A stretch of DNA of 64,000 bases. Origin: CAWEDP01 sp963807925. GTDB taxonomy: Bacteria; Acidobacteriota; Vicinamibacteria; Vicinamibacterales; CAVVIG01. Made by a program: the position numbers and the translations under genes. The stretch spans positions 124,001-188,000 of the forward strand of contig CAWEDP010000003.1 in the NCBI GenBank assembly GCA_963807925.1, given 5' to 3'. Of this stretch, positions 53,948 through 64,000 are shown one piece after another; within the stretch, counting starts at the first letter, position 1, and every line of letters starts with the position of its first letter. The notes under the pieces are model-generated. The model was not told the DNA's origin and made no database searches. It saw only the letters and a program-made list of their open reading frames with translations.

Positions 53948-56473
53948 ATGGCGGTCAGGCCTTCGGCGCTGGACCGGGCGGCGGGAGTCGACAGCCGGTT
54001 CGCGGCCTTCGTGGCCGAACGCTATCCCTTTGCGCTGACCGACGCCAGGAACGCCTTCGCCGCCGCCACCCGCGGGCGTGAGCCGCGGACCCGGGTCGAC
54101 ATCGACGCGCTCCGGCCGGCGCTCGCCCGCGAGCTGGCCGCTCGATCCCGCCTCGCCGCGCCTCCCGGCGGCCTCGCCGACGCGACACCCGGCACCTCGG
54201 TGGCCGCGCGGCTCGATCAGGCGTGGACCGAGCTCGCCGAGGCATGCGACGGGTTCCTGTGCCGTCAGGCGATCGAAGCCTCGCTGACGCGCGAGGAACG
54301 GCGCGAGGTCCTGCGCGGCATGATTCTGACGCGGGCCGTCGACAACCGGCTGAAGGCGTTCTTCACGAGCGGCGAGGTCCGCTTCAACAACGCGCCGTTC
54401 CAGGGCAAGGGGTTTCGATCCCTCGGACAGGAGGCGATCTACGCCGCCGCGCTGCGGCTGCGGCGCGGCGAGGCGTTCCGTGACCCGGACGGCCGCTGGA
54501 CGGGCGACGTGGTCGGCCCGGTCATTCGCGATCTGGCGGTGGCGCTTGCGATGCGGCCCGACGCGGCGACGGTCCGCATGGTGCTGAACGCGCAGATGGC
54601 CAAGGCCGGCGCGCCGTTCGACGGCAAGGACCTGCACATCGGCGATTTCGCCTGGGGCATTCTGCCTCCCGCGGCGCCGCTGACAATCGCGTCGCTGACG
54701 ATTGCCGGCATCGCGATGGCGTTCCAGCGCGAAGGCCGCGGCCGCGTGGCCCTCTCCTTCGTCGGCGAAGGCGGCTCGTCGCTCGGCGAGTGGCACGAGG
54801 CCATCAACGCGTGCGCGGCGCGCAGTCTGCCTGCCGTGTTCTGCCTCGAAAACAACCAGCGGGCGTTGTCCACGCCGGTCGGGGATCAGACCGCCGCGCG
54901 CGTCTTCGCGGACAAGGCCGCCGGGTACGGGGTGCCCGGCATCACCATCGACGGCACCGACCCCGATGCCATTGCGGGCGCGTTCGGCTGGGCGGTGGAG
55001 CGGGCGCGCGCCGGCGCCGGCCCGACGCTCGTCGAAGTCGTCTCCATGCGCATGTGCGGCCATGCCCATCACGACGACATGCTCTATCTCGGCCGCGAGC
55101 CGCATCTCTCATGGGACTACCCGTCGATCGTCGACCCGGGGTATGCCGATCGCGAGGGCTACGCGTACTGGGCGGCGCGCGATCCGATTTCGACCTACGC
55201 GGCGCGGCTCGAGGCGGTGGGGATCATCGCCGCCGGCGATCTCGATCGCCTGAAGCAGGACGCCGACGCGTTGGTCGATGTCGAAGCCCGCGCGGTCGTC
55301 AACGCGCCGTGGCCCGACCCCGCGCTAGCCGGCCGGGACGTGTGTGCGGGCGAACCGCCGCGCGTCCGGGTCGAAGTGCTGGACCCGGCGGTTCGCTTCG
55401 CGCACGGCGGGGCAGGGAGGGATCGCGCCGTCCACAACGCACAGCCGACGGTTGACACGGGCCGCGTGGAGACCGGTCCGGCGTTCGATCCGCACGGGCG
55501 GACCTACCTCGAAGGCGTGATGCTGGGGATCGCCGACGCGCTGCGCGCCGATCCGCGCGTGTTCGTGTACGGAGAGGACGTCGGCGCCCCGTACGGCAAC
55601 GCGTTCCTCCTGCTCCGTCCGCTGCTGCGGGAATTCGGCGATCGCATCCTGAACGCGCCGCTCGCCGAGGGCGCGGTGCTCGGCGTGTGCATCGGCGCCG
55701 CGCTGGCGGGCCAGCGTCCGATCGGCGAGATTCAGTTCAACGATTTCGTCGCCACCGGGTTCAATCAGCTGGTCAACAACGCGGCGAAGGTCCGCTACCG
55801 GTGGGGCGGCAGCGTGCCGATGGTCATCCGCATGCCGTGGGGAGGCCTCCGGCACGCCGGCCCCTATCACTCGCAGAACACCGAAGCCTGGTTCTACCGC
55901 ACGGCGGGGCTCAAGATCGTGGTGCCGTCGACGCCGCACGATGCGCGGGCGCTCATGGCCTCGGCCGTCGCGGATCCGGATCCGGTGCTCTTCTATGAAC
56001 ACATCGCGCTCTACCGCGATCCGCACACCAGGCAGCCACTCGGCGCCGAGCCGCCCGCGCCGATTCCCCTCGGCCGCGCCGCCCTGCGCCGCGCCGGCGA
56101 CGACCTGCTGATCGCGTCCTACGGCGCGTACGTGCACGTCGCGCTCCGCGTTGCCGGGCGCCTTGCGTCCGACGGCCTCCAGGCCAGCGTGCTCGATTTG
56201 CGCAGTCTCGTGCCGCTCGATCGCGCCGCGATCCTCGCGGCGGTGCGGCGCTGCCATCGGCTCCTCGTCGTGCACGAGGATTCGCGCACGGGGGGCATCG
56301 GCGAGAGCGTCGCCGCCATCGTGCAGGAGGAAGCGTTCGAGAGCCTCGACGCGCCGATCCGGATTCTGGGCGCGCTCGACACGCCGGTGCCGTACTCGCC
56401 GGGGCTCGAAGCCTTCTACCTGCCGAGCGACGCCGAGATCGAGCGGGCGGCTCGTCTGCTCGCCGCGTACTGA
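53948..56473 (+). CDS. 2-oxoacid dehydrogenase E1, alpha and beta subunits fused
   Basis: An 841-residue protein with both E1 subunits in one chain. After an N-terminal helical extension (about 1-110), the alpha part (about 115-470) has GKGFRSLGQEAIYAAALRL, the TPP motif FVGEGGSSLGEWHEAINACA ending CLENNQ, and MCGHAHHDDM. The beta part (about 515-841) has VYGEDVGAPYGNAFLL, PLAEGAVLGVCIGAALAGQR, EIQFNDFVATGFNQLVNNA and VVHEDSRTGGIGESVA. Fused E1 proteins of this type usually act on branched-chain 2-oxoacids or pyruvate with a separate E2/E3. It is a second E1 besides the split pair at 10.9-12.9 kb. A TAGCAT -10 lies eight bases before the ATG. Confidence 0.87.
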   Translation: MAVRPSALDRAAGVDSRFAAFVAERYPFALTDARNAFAAATRGREPRTRVDIDALRPALARELAARSRLAAPPGGLADATPGTSVAARLDQAWTELAEACDGFLCRQAIEASLTREERREVLRGMILTRAVDNRLKAFFTSGEVRFNNAPFQGKGFRSLGQEAIYAAALRLRRGEAFRDPDGRWTGDVVGPVIRDLAVALAMRPDAATVRMVLNAQMAKAGAPFDGKDLHIGDFAWGILPPAAPLTIASLTIAGIAMAFQREGRGRVALSFVGEGGSSLGEWHEAINACAARSLPAVFCLENNQRALSTPVGDQTAARVFADKAAGYGVPGITIDGTDPDAIAGAFGWAVERARAGAGPTLVEVVSMRMCGHAHHDDMLYLGREPHLSWDYPSIVDPGYADREGYAYWAARDPISTYAARLEAVGIIAAGDLDRLKQDADALVDVEARAVVNAPWPDPALAGRDVCAGEPPRVRVEVLDPAVRFAHGGAGRDRAVHNAQPTVDTGRVETGPAFDPHGRTYLEGVMLGIADALRADPRVFVYGEDVGAPYGNAFLLLRPLLREFGDRILNAPLAEGAVLGVCIGAALAGQRPIGEIQFNDFVATGFNQLVNNAAKVRYRWGGSVPMVIRMPWGGLRHAGPYHSQNTEAWFYRTAGLKIVVPSTPHDARALMASAVADPDPVLFYEHIALYRDPHTRQPLGAEPPAPIPLGRAALRRAGDDLLIASYGAYVHVALRVAGRLASDGLQASVLDLRSLVPLDRAAILAAVRRCHRLLVVHEDSRTGGIGESVAAIVQEEAFESLDAPIRILGALDTPVPYSPGLEAFYLPSDAEIERAARLLAAY

Positions 56474-56507
56474 TCCGGCGTTGGACGCGGTGGTCGGCCG
56501 GGCTCCG

Positions 56508-59007
56508 CTATTCGTACCTGAGCGCGCGCATCGGGTCGATCCGTGAGGCGCGGTGGGCCGGAATCAGTCCGGCCGCAAAGGCGACCAGCGCCAGGACCGC
56601 CACCGACGCGGCCAGCACCGCGGGATCCGACCCCTTGAGCTGAAAGAGCAGCGATTGCGCGAGGCGCCCGAGGCCAATCGCGGCCAGGACGCCGCCGGCG
56701 CACCCGATCGCCGTCATCGCGGCGAGCTGGCGCAGAATCATCGCGCGCACGCGGCCCGGCGACGCGCCGAGCGCCATCCGCAAGCCGATTTCCCGCGTGC
56801 GCTGCGTCACGGTGTACGCGAGCACGCCGTAGAGACCGACGGCGGCGAGCAGCGTCGCCAGCGACGCGAAGGCCGCCGACAGCATGCCGAGGACGCGATC
56901 GACGACGACGTTCTGCTTCACCTGCTGCGCCAGCGTGCGGAGCTCCTGCACCGGCAGGTTGGGATCCAGCCCGGCGACGACCCTCGGGATTGCCGCCAGC
57001 AGCTGCTCGGGCTCGAGCGACGTGCGCACGTAGTAGGCGATGGCGCCGATCTGCTCGCTCTGCCGGTACGGCCGGAAGTACACGGGCGGTATCTCCCCCT
57101 TGACCTGGCTGTACTTCGCGTTCCGGACGAGTCCCACGATCTCGATGTCGAGGGCGGTCGACGCGGCGCCGCCTTCGCCGATGTGCCGGCCGACGACGTC
57201 GCCCCCCAGGTTGAACTTCTTCACGAACGCCTCGTTGACGACGGCGACCTTCCGGCTGCCGAGGGCGTCGGTGGTGGTGAAATCGCGCCCGGCCAGCACG
57301 GGGATCGCGAGCGTCCGGAAGTAGCCGATTCCCACTTCGTTGTACCGCGAGTTGGTGTCGGTGTCGGGACCCGCCTGGAAGCCCTCGACCCGCAGGCTGT
57401 TGCCCCAGTTGTTGCCGCCGAGCAGCGGCACGCGGGCGTCGCCGACCGCGGTGACGCCGGGCAGCGCCGCCAGATCGTTCTCGAGGCGCTCGAAGAACTG
57501 CTTGGAGGCCTGCGGCGTGTAACCGTCCAGCTGCGGGGACACCTGAAACGTGACGACGTGATCGACGTTCACGCCGAGGTCGACGCGGCCCACCTTCAGC
57601 AGGCTCCTCGTGAACAGACCGGCGGCGATGAGCAGCGCCATCGACAGCGCAATCTGCGTCGTGGCGAGCGCCGCGCGGAAGCGCCTCGCCGCCCTGGCGC
57701 CCGACGCCTGGCCGGCCTGCCCTTTGAGCGTCGACACCAGATCGGTGCGCGTGCTGTTCAGCGCCGGGAACAGCCCGAACAGCAGGCCGGTCGCCAGCGT
57801 GAGGGCCGCCAGGAACAGCAGCACCGTCTGGTTCAGAGCGAAGGAAATCGAGCCCGCCCCGTCCGGCGGCAGGATCGACGCCATCAGATCGAGCGTCCAA
57901 CGCGCGACCGCCAGCCTCGCCAGACCGCCGAAGGCGGCCAGCACGCACGACTCGACGAGCAGTTGACGGACCAGCTGCCGTCGGCTCGCGCCGATCGACA
58001 GGCGCACGCTCATCTCGACGGCGCGCCCGGCGCTGCGGGCGAGGAGCAGGTTGGCGATGTTCGCGCAGGCGATTGCGAGCACGATTCCCGTGACGCCCAT
58101 CAGGAGGGTGAGCGGCGCGCGCGCCTCGCGGGACATGCTGCTCTGGCCGCGCGAGCCGTCCTCGAGCGTGATCGTCTTCGATCGGAATCGCGCCAGCGTT
58201 CCGGCGCTCATCTGCTGGAGGGGCGCTTCGAGGTCGTTCACGATGGCGTGATAGGGGGTATTGACCGCGGCCCGCGCCTGCTCGAGCGACACGCCGGGCT
58301 TCAAGCGCGCGAACAGGTAGATCCAGTACAGACTTGCGGTCGGCGAAGCCCTTGAACGCAGGCTCCAGGCGCTGCCGGAGGGTGATCGGGACGAACGCCT
58401 GCGGCCGCGTGCCGAGCGTGGTGCCGTTGAAGCCCTTCGGCGCGACCCCGACGATCGTCAGCGGCTGGCCGTCGACGGTGAGCGTCCTGCCCACGACCGA
58501 CGGCAGCCCCCCGAGCTCGGTCTGCCAGTACGCGTGGCTCAGGACCGCGACCGGCGCCTCGCCCGGCGCCCCGTCGTCGCCGGGCCCGATGAGCCGCCCG
58601 AGCGCGGGCCGGATGCCGAGCACCGGGAAGTAGCTGCCCGACACGAGCATGGCCGCGCCGTTGATCGTGCGTCCCTCGAAGGCGAGGTTCGCGCCCACGG
58701 CGCAGTGCGCCGCCAGGCCGGTGAAGAGGGTCCCCGCCCGCTCGAGATCGCGGAACATCGCGTAGCTGAAGATGTGATCGCAGTCGCCGGCGTTGTTGCA
58801 GGAGGAGCTTCCCTGTTTGGGGCCGGGTGCGCCCAGGTTGACCAGCCGCGCCGGACTGGCGGCCGCGAGCGGCTGCAGCAGCACCTCGTGGAACAGCGAG
58901 AAGATCGCGGCGTTGGCGCCGATGCCGAGGCCGAGCGACACGACGGCCACGAGGCTGACCAACGGCGACTTGCGCAGCGCCCGGAGGGCGAGCTTGAGAT
59001 CGGTCAT
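56508..59007 (-). CDS. ADOP-family ABC transporter permease (FtsX/MacB type), interrupted by a +1 frameshift
   Basis: About 832 residues after removing one base. It is built as two FtsX-MacB_PCD repeats, the hallmark of acidobacterial duplicated orphan permeases. N-terminal helix LVSLVAVVSLGLGIGANAAIF, periplasmic domain with YFPVLGIRPALGR and VAVLSHAYWQTEL, a first FtsX core NIANLLLARSAGRAVEMSVR, a second periplasmic domain, and a second core TREIGLRMALGASPGRVRAM ending RIDPMRALRYE. The frame breaks at FADRKS; removing the extra base at 58330 (beside GTAC) gives YWIYLFARLKPGVSLEQA. No ATPase gene is adjacent, as usual for this family. Substrate unknown. Confidence 0.85.
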
Positions 59008-59094
59008 GGCGAACCCGCGGACGTCACACGCGCGACGCGGAGGCCGCTCGTCGAGGGCCCGGCGAGCTCCGCCTCCCGCCATCGTTAGACGAGA

Positions 59095-59125
59095 TTGGCG
59101 TCACCAGGGTTTGCGCCGATAGAAT
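59095..59125 (+). promoter_or_regulatory. Probable glnS promoter, leaderless arrangement
   Basis: TTGGCG (59095-59100) and TAGAAT (59120-59125) are 19 bases apart. The -10 ends eight bases before the glnS ATG at 59134, so the transcript would have almost no leader. An upstream in-frame ATG at 59095 lies inside the promoter and is rejected as start. Confidence 0.5.
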
Positions 59126-59133
59126 ACGACGAC

Positions 59134-60831
<1,698 letters not shown>

Positions 60832-60924
60832 CGCCCGCCCGACCCCGCCCGCGTGGACGCGCCCCCGCACGCCGATGAACGCGGAGTCTGGAGCCCGGCT
60901 CGTGTACAATTTTTCGCTTCAGCC

Positions 60925-61521
60925 GTGGAATATCGGATTAGCCAATACGAGCTCGAGCAGGGGGCCCTCGAAATCCAGTACATCGAGGAGTTCTTCGGCG
61001 AGTTCCCGCGGAAGAAGACCGCCACGGAAATCGTACGGCGGCTGAGCGGCCGGTCGCACCTCATCCTCCTCGCGACGGCTCCGCTTCCCGACGATCCGGG
61101 CACGGTCGTGCCGGTCTCCTTCAAGGTGGCGCACGAGATTACGCCGGCAGAGGTCGAACCCAAGCTGTCGGACCTGGTGGGCCGCCTGCGCGATCACGTT
61201 CAATTCGACGGCCGCCGCGTGCTGTACACCTGGATCGGCGGCACGCGGCGCGACTGGCGCGGCCAGGGCCATTTCCGCGCGCTGACCGAACAGCAGGAAG
61301 CGTGGGCCATCGAACAAGGCTTTCACGAGATTGTCGTGAAGACCAAGAACCGGTTCTACGACATGCGCGGCACGCTGGACCATTTGCGGTTCGAGGTCGT
61401 CAAGTACGAGCGGCACCCGGCCGACAACACGGAATCGAAGGTCTATCTGAGCAAGAAGCTGATGCCCGATCTGATTCAGCGGCACCGCAGCGCGCGAACC
61501 GTCGTGCAGGTGACGCTGTAA
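60925..61521 (+). CDS. GNAT family N-acetyltransferase
   Basis: A 198-residue acetyltransferase. The acetyl-CoA loop region is RDWRGQGHFRALTEQQEAWA near residue 110 (Q/RxxGxG/A-like), with VLYTWIGGTRR before it and HEIVVKTKNRFYDMRGTLDHL after. The target is unknown. A longer frame with GTG 60853 exists, but TACAAT at 60905-60910 looks like a -10 and lies inside that extension. GTG 60925 (VEYRISQYELEQG) is therefore preferred. It stands 93 bases after glnS and 27 bases before the DinB-like gene. Confidence 0.7.
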   Translation: MEYRISQYELEQGALEIQYIEEFFGEFPRKKTATEIVRRLSGRSHLILLATAPLPDDPGTVVPVSFKVAHEITPAEVEPKLSDLVGRLRDHVQFDGRRVLYTWIGGTRRDWRGQGHFRALTEQQEAWAIEQGFHEIVVKTKNRFYDMRGTLDHLRFEVVKYERHPADNTESKVYLSKKLMPDLIQRHRSARTVVQVTL

Positions 61522-61548
61522 CGGCAGCCACAGAGGAAGGAGGCGAGC

Positions 61549-62028
61549 ATGGACCGGCCTGTCACCCCGTACACGCGCTACCTGGGCGATCGCGATCCGC
61601 TGGTCGCGATCCGCGAAACCATCAGCCGCCTTGAGGCGCTCGCGCGCGAGTGGACACCGGACCGGTACGATCGCAGCTACGCGCCGGGGAAGTGGTCGGC
61701 ACGGCAGGTGCTCGCGCACCTCGCGCAGACCGAGCTTGCGCTCGGGACGCGGGCGCGGCTGGCCGTCACGACCCCGAACTACGTCGCCCAGGCGTTCGAT
61801 CAGGACGCGTGGATTGGACTCGACGCCGGCCTGGCCGCCCGTGACGCCGTCGCCGCGGCGGTCGCGATCGCGCGCATGAACCTGACATTCTTCGACGCGC
61901 TCTCGCCCGCGCAGCGGGCCACGGCGTTCTCGCATCCGGAACACGGCGCCCTGACGGTGGACTGGCTCGTCCACATGATCGCCGGCCACCAGATCAACCA
62001 CCTGCTGCAGCTGGACCGGGTGGAATAG
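61549..62028 (+). CDS. DinB-like four-helix bundle protein
   Basis: A 159-residue protein of the DinB/DUF664-type fold. Helix-pattern segments are REWTPDRYDRSYAPGKWSAR, with the family tryptophan, and QVLAHLAQTELALGTRARLA, containing the first metal histidine. The final VDWLVHMIAGHQINHLLQLDR carries two more histidines. Such proteins are putative metal-dependent enzymes, some using bacillithiol or mycothiol as cofactor, which is notable since bshA and bshB1 are in this window; the link is inference only. AAGGAGG precedes the ATG. Confidence 0.83.
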   Translation: MDRPVTPYTRYLGDRDPLVAIRETISRLEALAREWTPDRYDRSYAPGKWSARQVLAHLAQTELALGTRARLAVTTPNYVAQAFDQDAWIGLDAGLAARDAVAAAVAIARMNLTFFDALSPAQRATAFSHPEHGALTVDWLVHMIAGHQINHLLQLDRVE

Positions 62029-62034
62029 GCGGCG

Positions 62035-62544
62035 TCAGCCGACGGCCTCGAACACGCCGGTCTCGCGATTCTTCCTCACGCCGTTCCACGGGAAACAGCG
62101 CCCGTTCATCGCGACGAATACGCCCGGCGGCAGCACCTGCACGAAGGACAGGGCGCTGCCCAGATTGAACAGGCCATCGGAGCTGCCGAACGCGTAGGGA
62201 ATCATCGCGCCGGTCAGCACGATCGTCTTTCCGCCGCCGGCCGGCAGGCCGGCCGCAATCACCGCGGCCGTTTCCACCATGGTGTCGGTGCCGTGCGTGA
62301 TGACGATGCGCGGCTCGCCCGCGGCGCGGCACTGCTCGACGATGAGCGTCCGATCGGCCTCCGTCATGTCGAGGCTGTCCACCATCATCAACGTGCGGAT
62401 CGAGACGTCGAGGCGGCAGCGTCCGAGCGACAGCATCTCCTGCACGTGCGTCTCGTTGAACGCGAGCGTGCCGGTCAGCTCGTTGTACCGCTTGTCGAAC
62501 GTTCCGCCGGTGACGAAGATGCGCACGGGAGGCGCCGCGGCCAT
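62035..62544 (-). CDS. Short asparaginase-family protein (N-terminal domain only)
   Basis: A 169-residue protein matching the N-terminal catalytic domain of type I/II L-asparaginases: VTGGTFDKRYNELTGTL carries the first threonine, MMVDSLDMTEADR the substrate-binding region, and VITHGTDTMVETAAVI the second catalytic TDT motif. GKTIVLTGAMIPYAFGSSDG supplies the conserved lysine. The usual C-terminal domain (about 150 residues) is missing, but the ending FEAVG and clean stop suggest a natural single-domain form rather than a truncation. Either amidase activity or a diverged role is possible. Confidence 0.8.
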   Translation of the reverse strand: MAAAPPVRIFVTGGTFDKRYNELTGTLAFNETHVQEMLSLGRCRLDVSIRTLMMVDSLDMTEADRTLIVEQCRAAGEPRIVITHGTDTMVETAAVIAAGLPAGGGKTIVLTGAMIPYAFGSSDGLFNLGSALSFVQVLPPGVFVAMNGRCFPWNGVRKNRETGVFEAVG

Positions 62545-62556
62545 GACTCGCCGCCT

Positions 62557-64000
62557 TCAGACGTCCAGTTCTTCCGCTTCGTCGGCGCGCTCCATGATGA
62601 AGCGGAACCGCGCGGACGCGTCCTTGCCCATCAGCTCGTTGATCACGCGGTCGGTGACGATCTGATCGGTGATCTCCACGCGCAGCAGGCGGCGGGTGCG
62701 CGGATTGAGCGTTGTCTCCCACAAGACCTTCGGCATCATCTCGCCGAGCCCCTTGAAGCGGGTGATCTCCGGCGCGCCGCGGCCGTTCCTCCTGTGCTGC
62801 CTCAGCACGCCGTCGCGCTGGGCATCGTCGAGCGCCCAGTAGGTGTCCTTGCCGATGTCGATCCGATAGAGCGGCGGCTGGGCGAGAAACACCCTGCCGT
62901 GGGTCATCAGCTGCGGCAGGTGGCGGTAGATGAAGGTGAGCAGCAGCGTGGCAATGTGATTCCCGTCGGAATCGGCGTCCGCGAGGATGATGATCTTGCC
63001 GTAGCGAAGCCTCGCGAGCTCGAAGTTCTTGCCGAGCCCGCAACCGAGCGCCGTGACGAGATCCGACAGCTCCTTGTTCTCGAGCACCTTGGCGAGCGAG
63101 GCGCTCTCGGTGTTCAGCACCTTGCCGCGCAGCGGCAGAATCGCCTGGCGCGCGCGGTCGCGCCCCTGCTTCGCGGAGCCGCCCGCCGAATCGCCCTCGA
63201 CGATGAACAGCTCGCTGCCTTCACTCGTGGCGTTCGTGCAGTCGCTCAGCTTGCCCGGCAGGTTCAACCGGCCCGACGTCGCGCTCTTTCGCGAGACCTC
63301 GGCTTGCGCGGCGCGGCTCGCCTCGCGCGCGCGCGCCGCCAGGATGATGCGGGCGGCGATCGCTTCGGCCACGCTGATGTTGTGGTTCAACCAGTGCTCG
63401 AGGGCAGGGCGGACGACGCCGTCGACGGCCGACAGGATCTCGGGGTTGTTCAGGCGGTCCTTGGTCTGCCCCTGAAACTGCGGATCCTGGATGAACAGGC
63501 TCAGGACGCCCGTCAGCCCCTCGCGGATGTCCTCGGCGACGAGCGTCACGCCCTTCGGCGACAGGCTGTGCATGTCCATGAAGGTGCGGACGGCTTTGCC
63601 GATGCCGGCGCGCAGGCCGTTCTCGTGAGTGCCGCCGGAGCCGGTGGGAATGCCGTTCACGTACAATCGCAGGTGTTCGTCGGTGGCCTCCGTCCACTGG
63701 AGCACGAGGTCCAGCCGCAGCCCCTCGTCCCGGGTGAGCGTGAAGGGCACGTCGTGCACCGGTCTGGCGCCCCGCTCGGCGACGATCTTCTTCTGGTAAT
63801 CGACGAGCCCCTCGGTGTGTTCGAAGACGAGCTTCTCCTTCGAGGCATCGTTTTCGAAGACGACCTTCACCCCCTTGTGCAGATAGCTGACGACCTCGAG
63901 TCGCTCCTTGATCACCTCGGGATCGAACTCGATCTTCGGGAAGATGGCGGCGTCGGGACGGAAGTAGACGGCCGTGCCGGTGCCGCGGGCCGTCCCGACC
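62557..64000 (-). CDS. parE: Type IIA topoisomerase subunit B (ParE/GyrB), C-terminal part, runs off the right edge
   Basis: About 480 residues are visible; the N-terminal ATPase part lies beyond the window and the frame is open to the last base (reading RGTGTAVYFRPDAAIFPKIE). The transducer domain has GSGGTHENGLRAGIGKAVRT. The TOPRIM domain has LFIVEGDSAGGSAKQGRDR with the catalytic glutamate and ILADADSDGNHIATLLLTF with the metal-binding aspartates. ITRFKGLGEMMPKVLWETTL follows and it ends ERADEAEELDV. ADADSDG-H-IATLLL is nearer to ParE than to GyrB (usually DADVDGAHI), but the assignment is tentative. Confidence 0.88.
   Translation of the reverse strand, partial: VGTARGTGTAVYFRPDAAIFPKIEFDPEVIKERLEVVSYLHKGVKVVFENDASKEKLVFEHTEGLVDYQKKIVAERGARPVHDVPFTLTRDEGLRLDLVLQWTEATDEHLRLYVNGIPTGSGGTHENGLRAGIGKAVRTFMDMHSLSPKGVTLVAEDIREGLTGVLSLFIQDPQFQGQTKDRLNNPEILSAVDGVVRPALEHWLNHNISVAEAIAARIILAARAREASRAAQAEVSRKSATSGRLNLPGKLSDCTNATSEGSELFIVEGDSAGGSAKQGRDRARQAILPLRGKVLNTESASLAKVLENKELSDLVTALGCGLGKNFELARLRYGKIIILADADSDGNHIATLLLTFIYRHLPQLMTHGRVFLAQPPLYRIDIGKDTYWALDDAQRDGVLRQHRRNGRGAPEITRFKGLGEMMPKVLWETTLNPRTRRLLRVEITDQIVTDRVINELMGKDASARFRFIMERADEAEELDV

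Overview
The window is about 64 kb of GC-rich, densely packed bacterial chromosome. The gene content points to an acidobacterium, probably of the Vicinamibacterales type. The main evidence is an ADOP-type orphan ABC permease, a CBM9/DUF5916-like outer-membrane protein, a TonB-type receptor with a carboxypeptidase-regulatory N-terminal domain, bacillithiol genes, and a PD40 propeller-outer membrane barrel protein. This is inference from protein families; there is no rRNA here to confirm it. I recognised no tRNA, rRNA, IS element, prophage or CRISPR array.

Layout. 1-2.6 kb: the end of an FAD oxidoreductase, then bshB1-bshA (bacillithiol). 2.7-9.4 kb: a secreted PIG-L protein, then a minus-strand group of DedA protein, DegT aminotransferase (frameshifted), B12-radical SAM enzyme and a small secreted protein. 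9.5-14.2 kb: a geranylgeranyl-reductase-like enzyme, E1 alpha and beta of a 2-oxoacid dehydrogenase, and an ECF sigma factor whose start overlaps the E1 beta stop, followed by a cupin and a zinc anti-sigma protein. 14.2-19 kb: a frameshifted epimerase, a TonB-type receptor and a P-loop ATPase. 19-29 kb: a six-gene minus-strand glycan cluster (GH-GT2-NHL fusion, ABC exporter, two glycosyltransferases, PIG-L deacetylase, methyltransferase). 29.0-29.7 kb: a decayed gene. 29.8-36.2 kb: a histidine operon, hisL-I-G-D-C-B-H-F-A, with a readable attenuator. 36.3-40.1 kb: a small conserved protein, a GntR-slipin-small membrane protein unit with its own operator, an ABC exporter and a fragment of a DUF849-like gene. 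40.1-42.7 kb: ahcY (frameshifted) and a sahR-type ArsR-methyltransferase regulator with a perfect palindromic operator. 42.7-51.3 kb: a peptidase-propeller-barrel protein, an Fpg/Nei glycosylase, a methyltransferase, a MATE remnant, a small metalloprotease, a MetR-like regulator with a MetR box, and a rhodanese. 51.3-64 kb: a DUF5916-like protein (frameshifted), a fused E1 alpha-beta, the ADOP permease (frameshifted), glnS, GNAT and DinB proteins, an asparaginase-like protein and a partial parE/gyrB.

Two themes run across the window. First, five otherwise intact genes carry one extra base, and in all five the extra base touches a GTAC tetranucleotide. This suggests a modification-linked sequencing error or a mutational hotspot rather than independent gene decay. 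Second, regulatory signals are unusually legible: a His-codon leader peptide with alternative hairpins, three palindromic operators next to regulators of matching families, and several -10 hexamers 7-9 bases before start codons, suggesting leaderless mRNAs.
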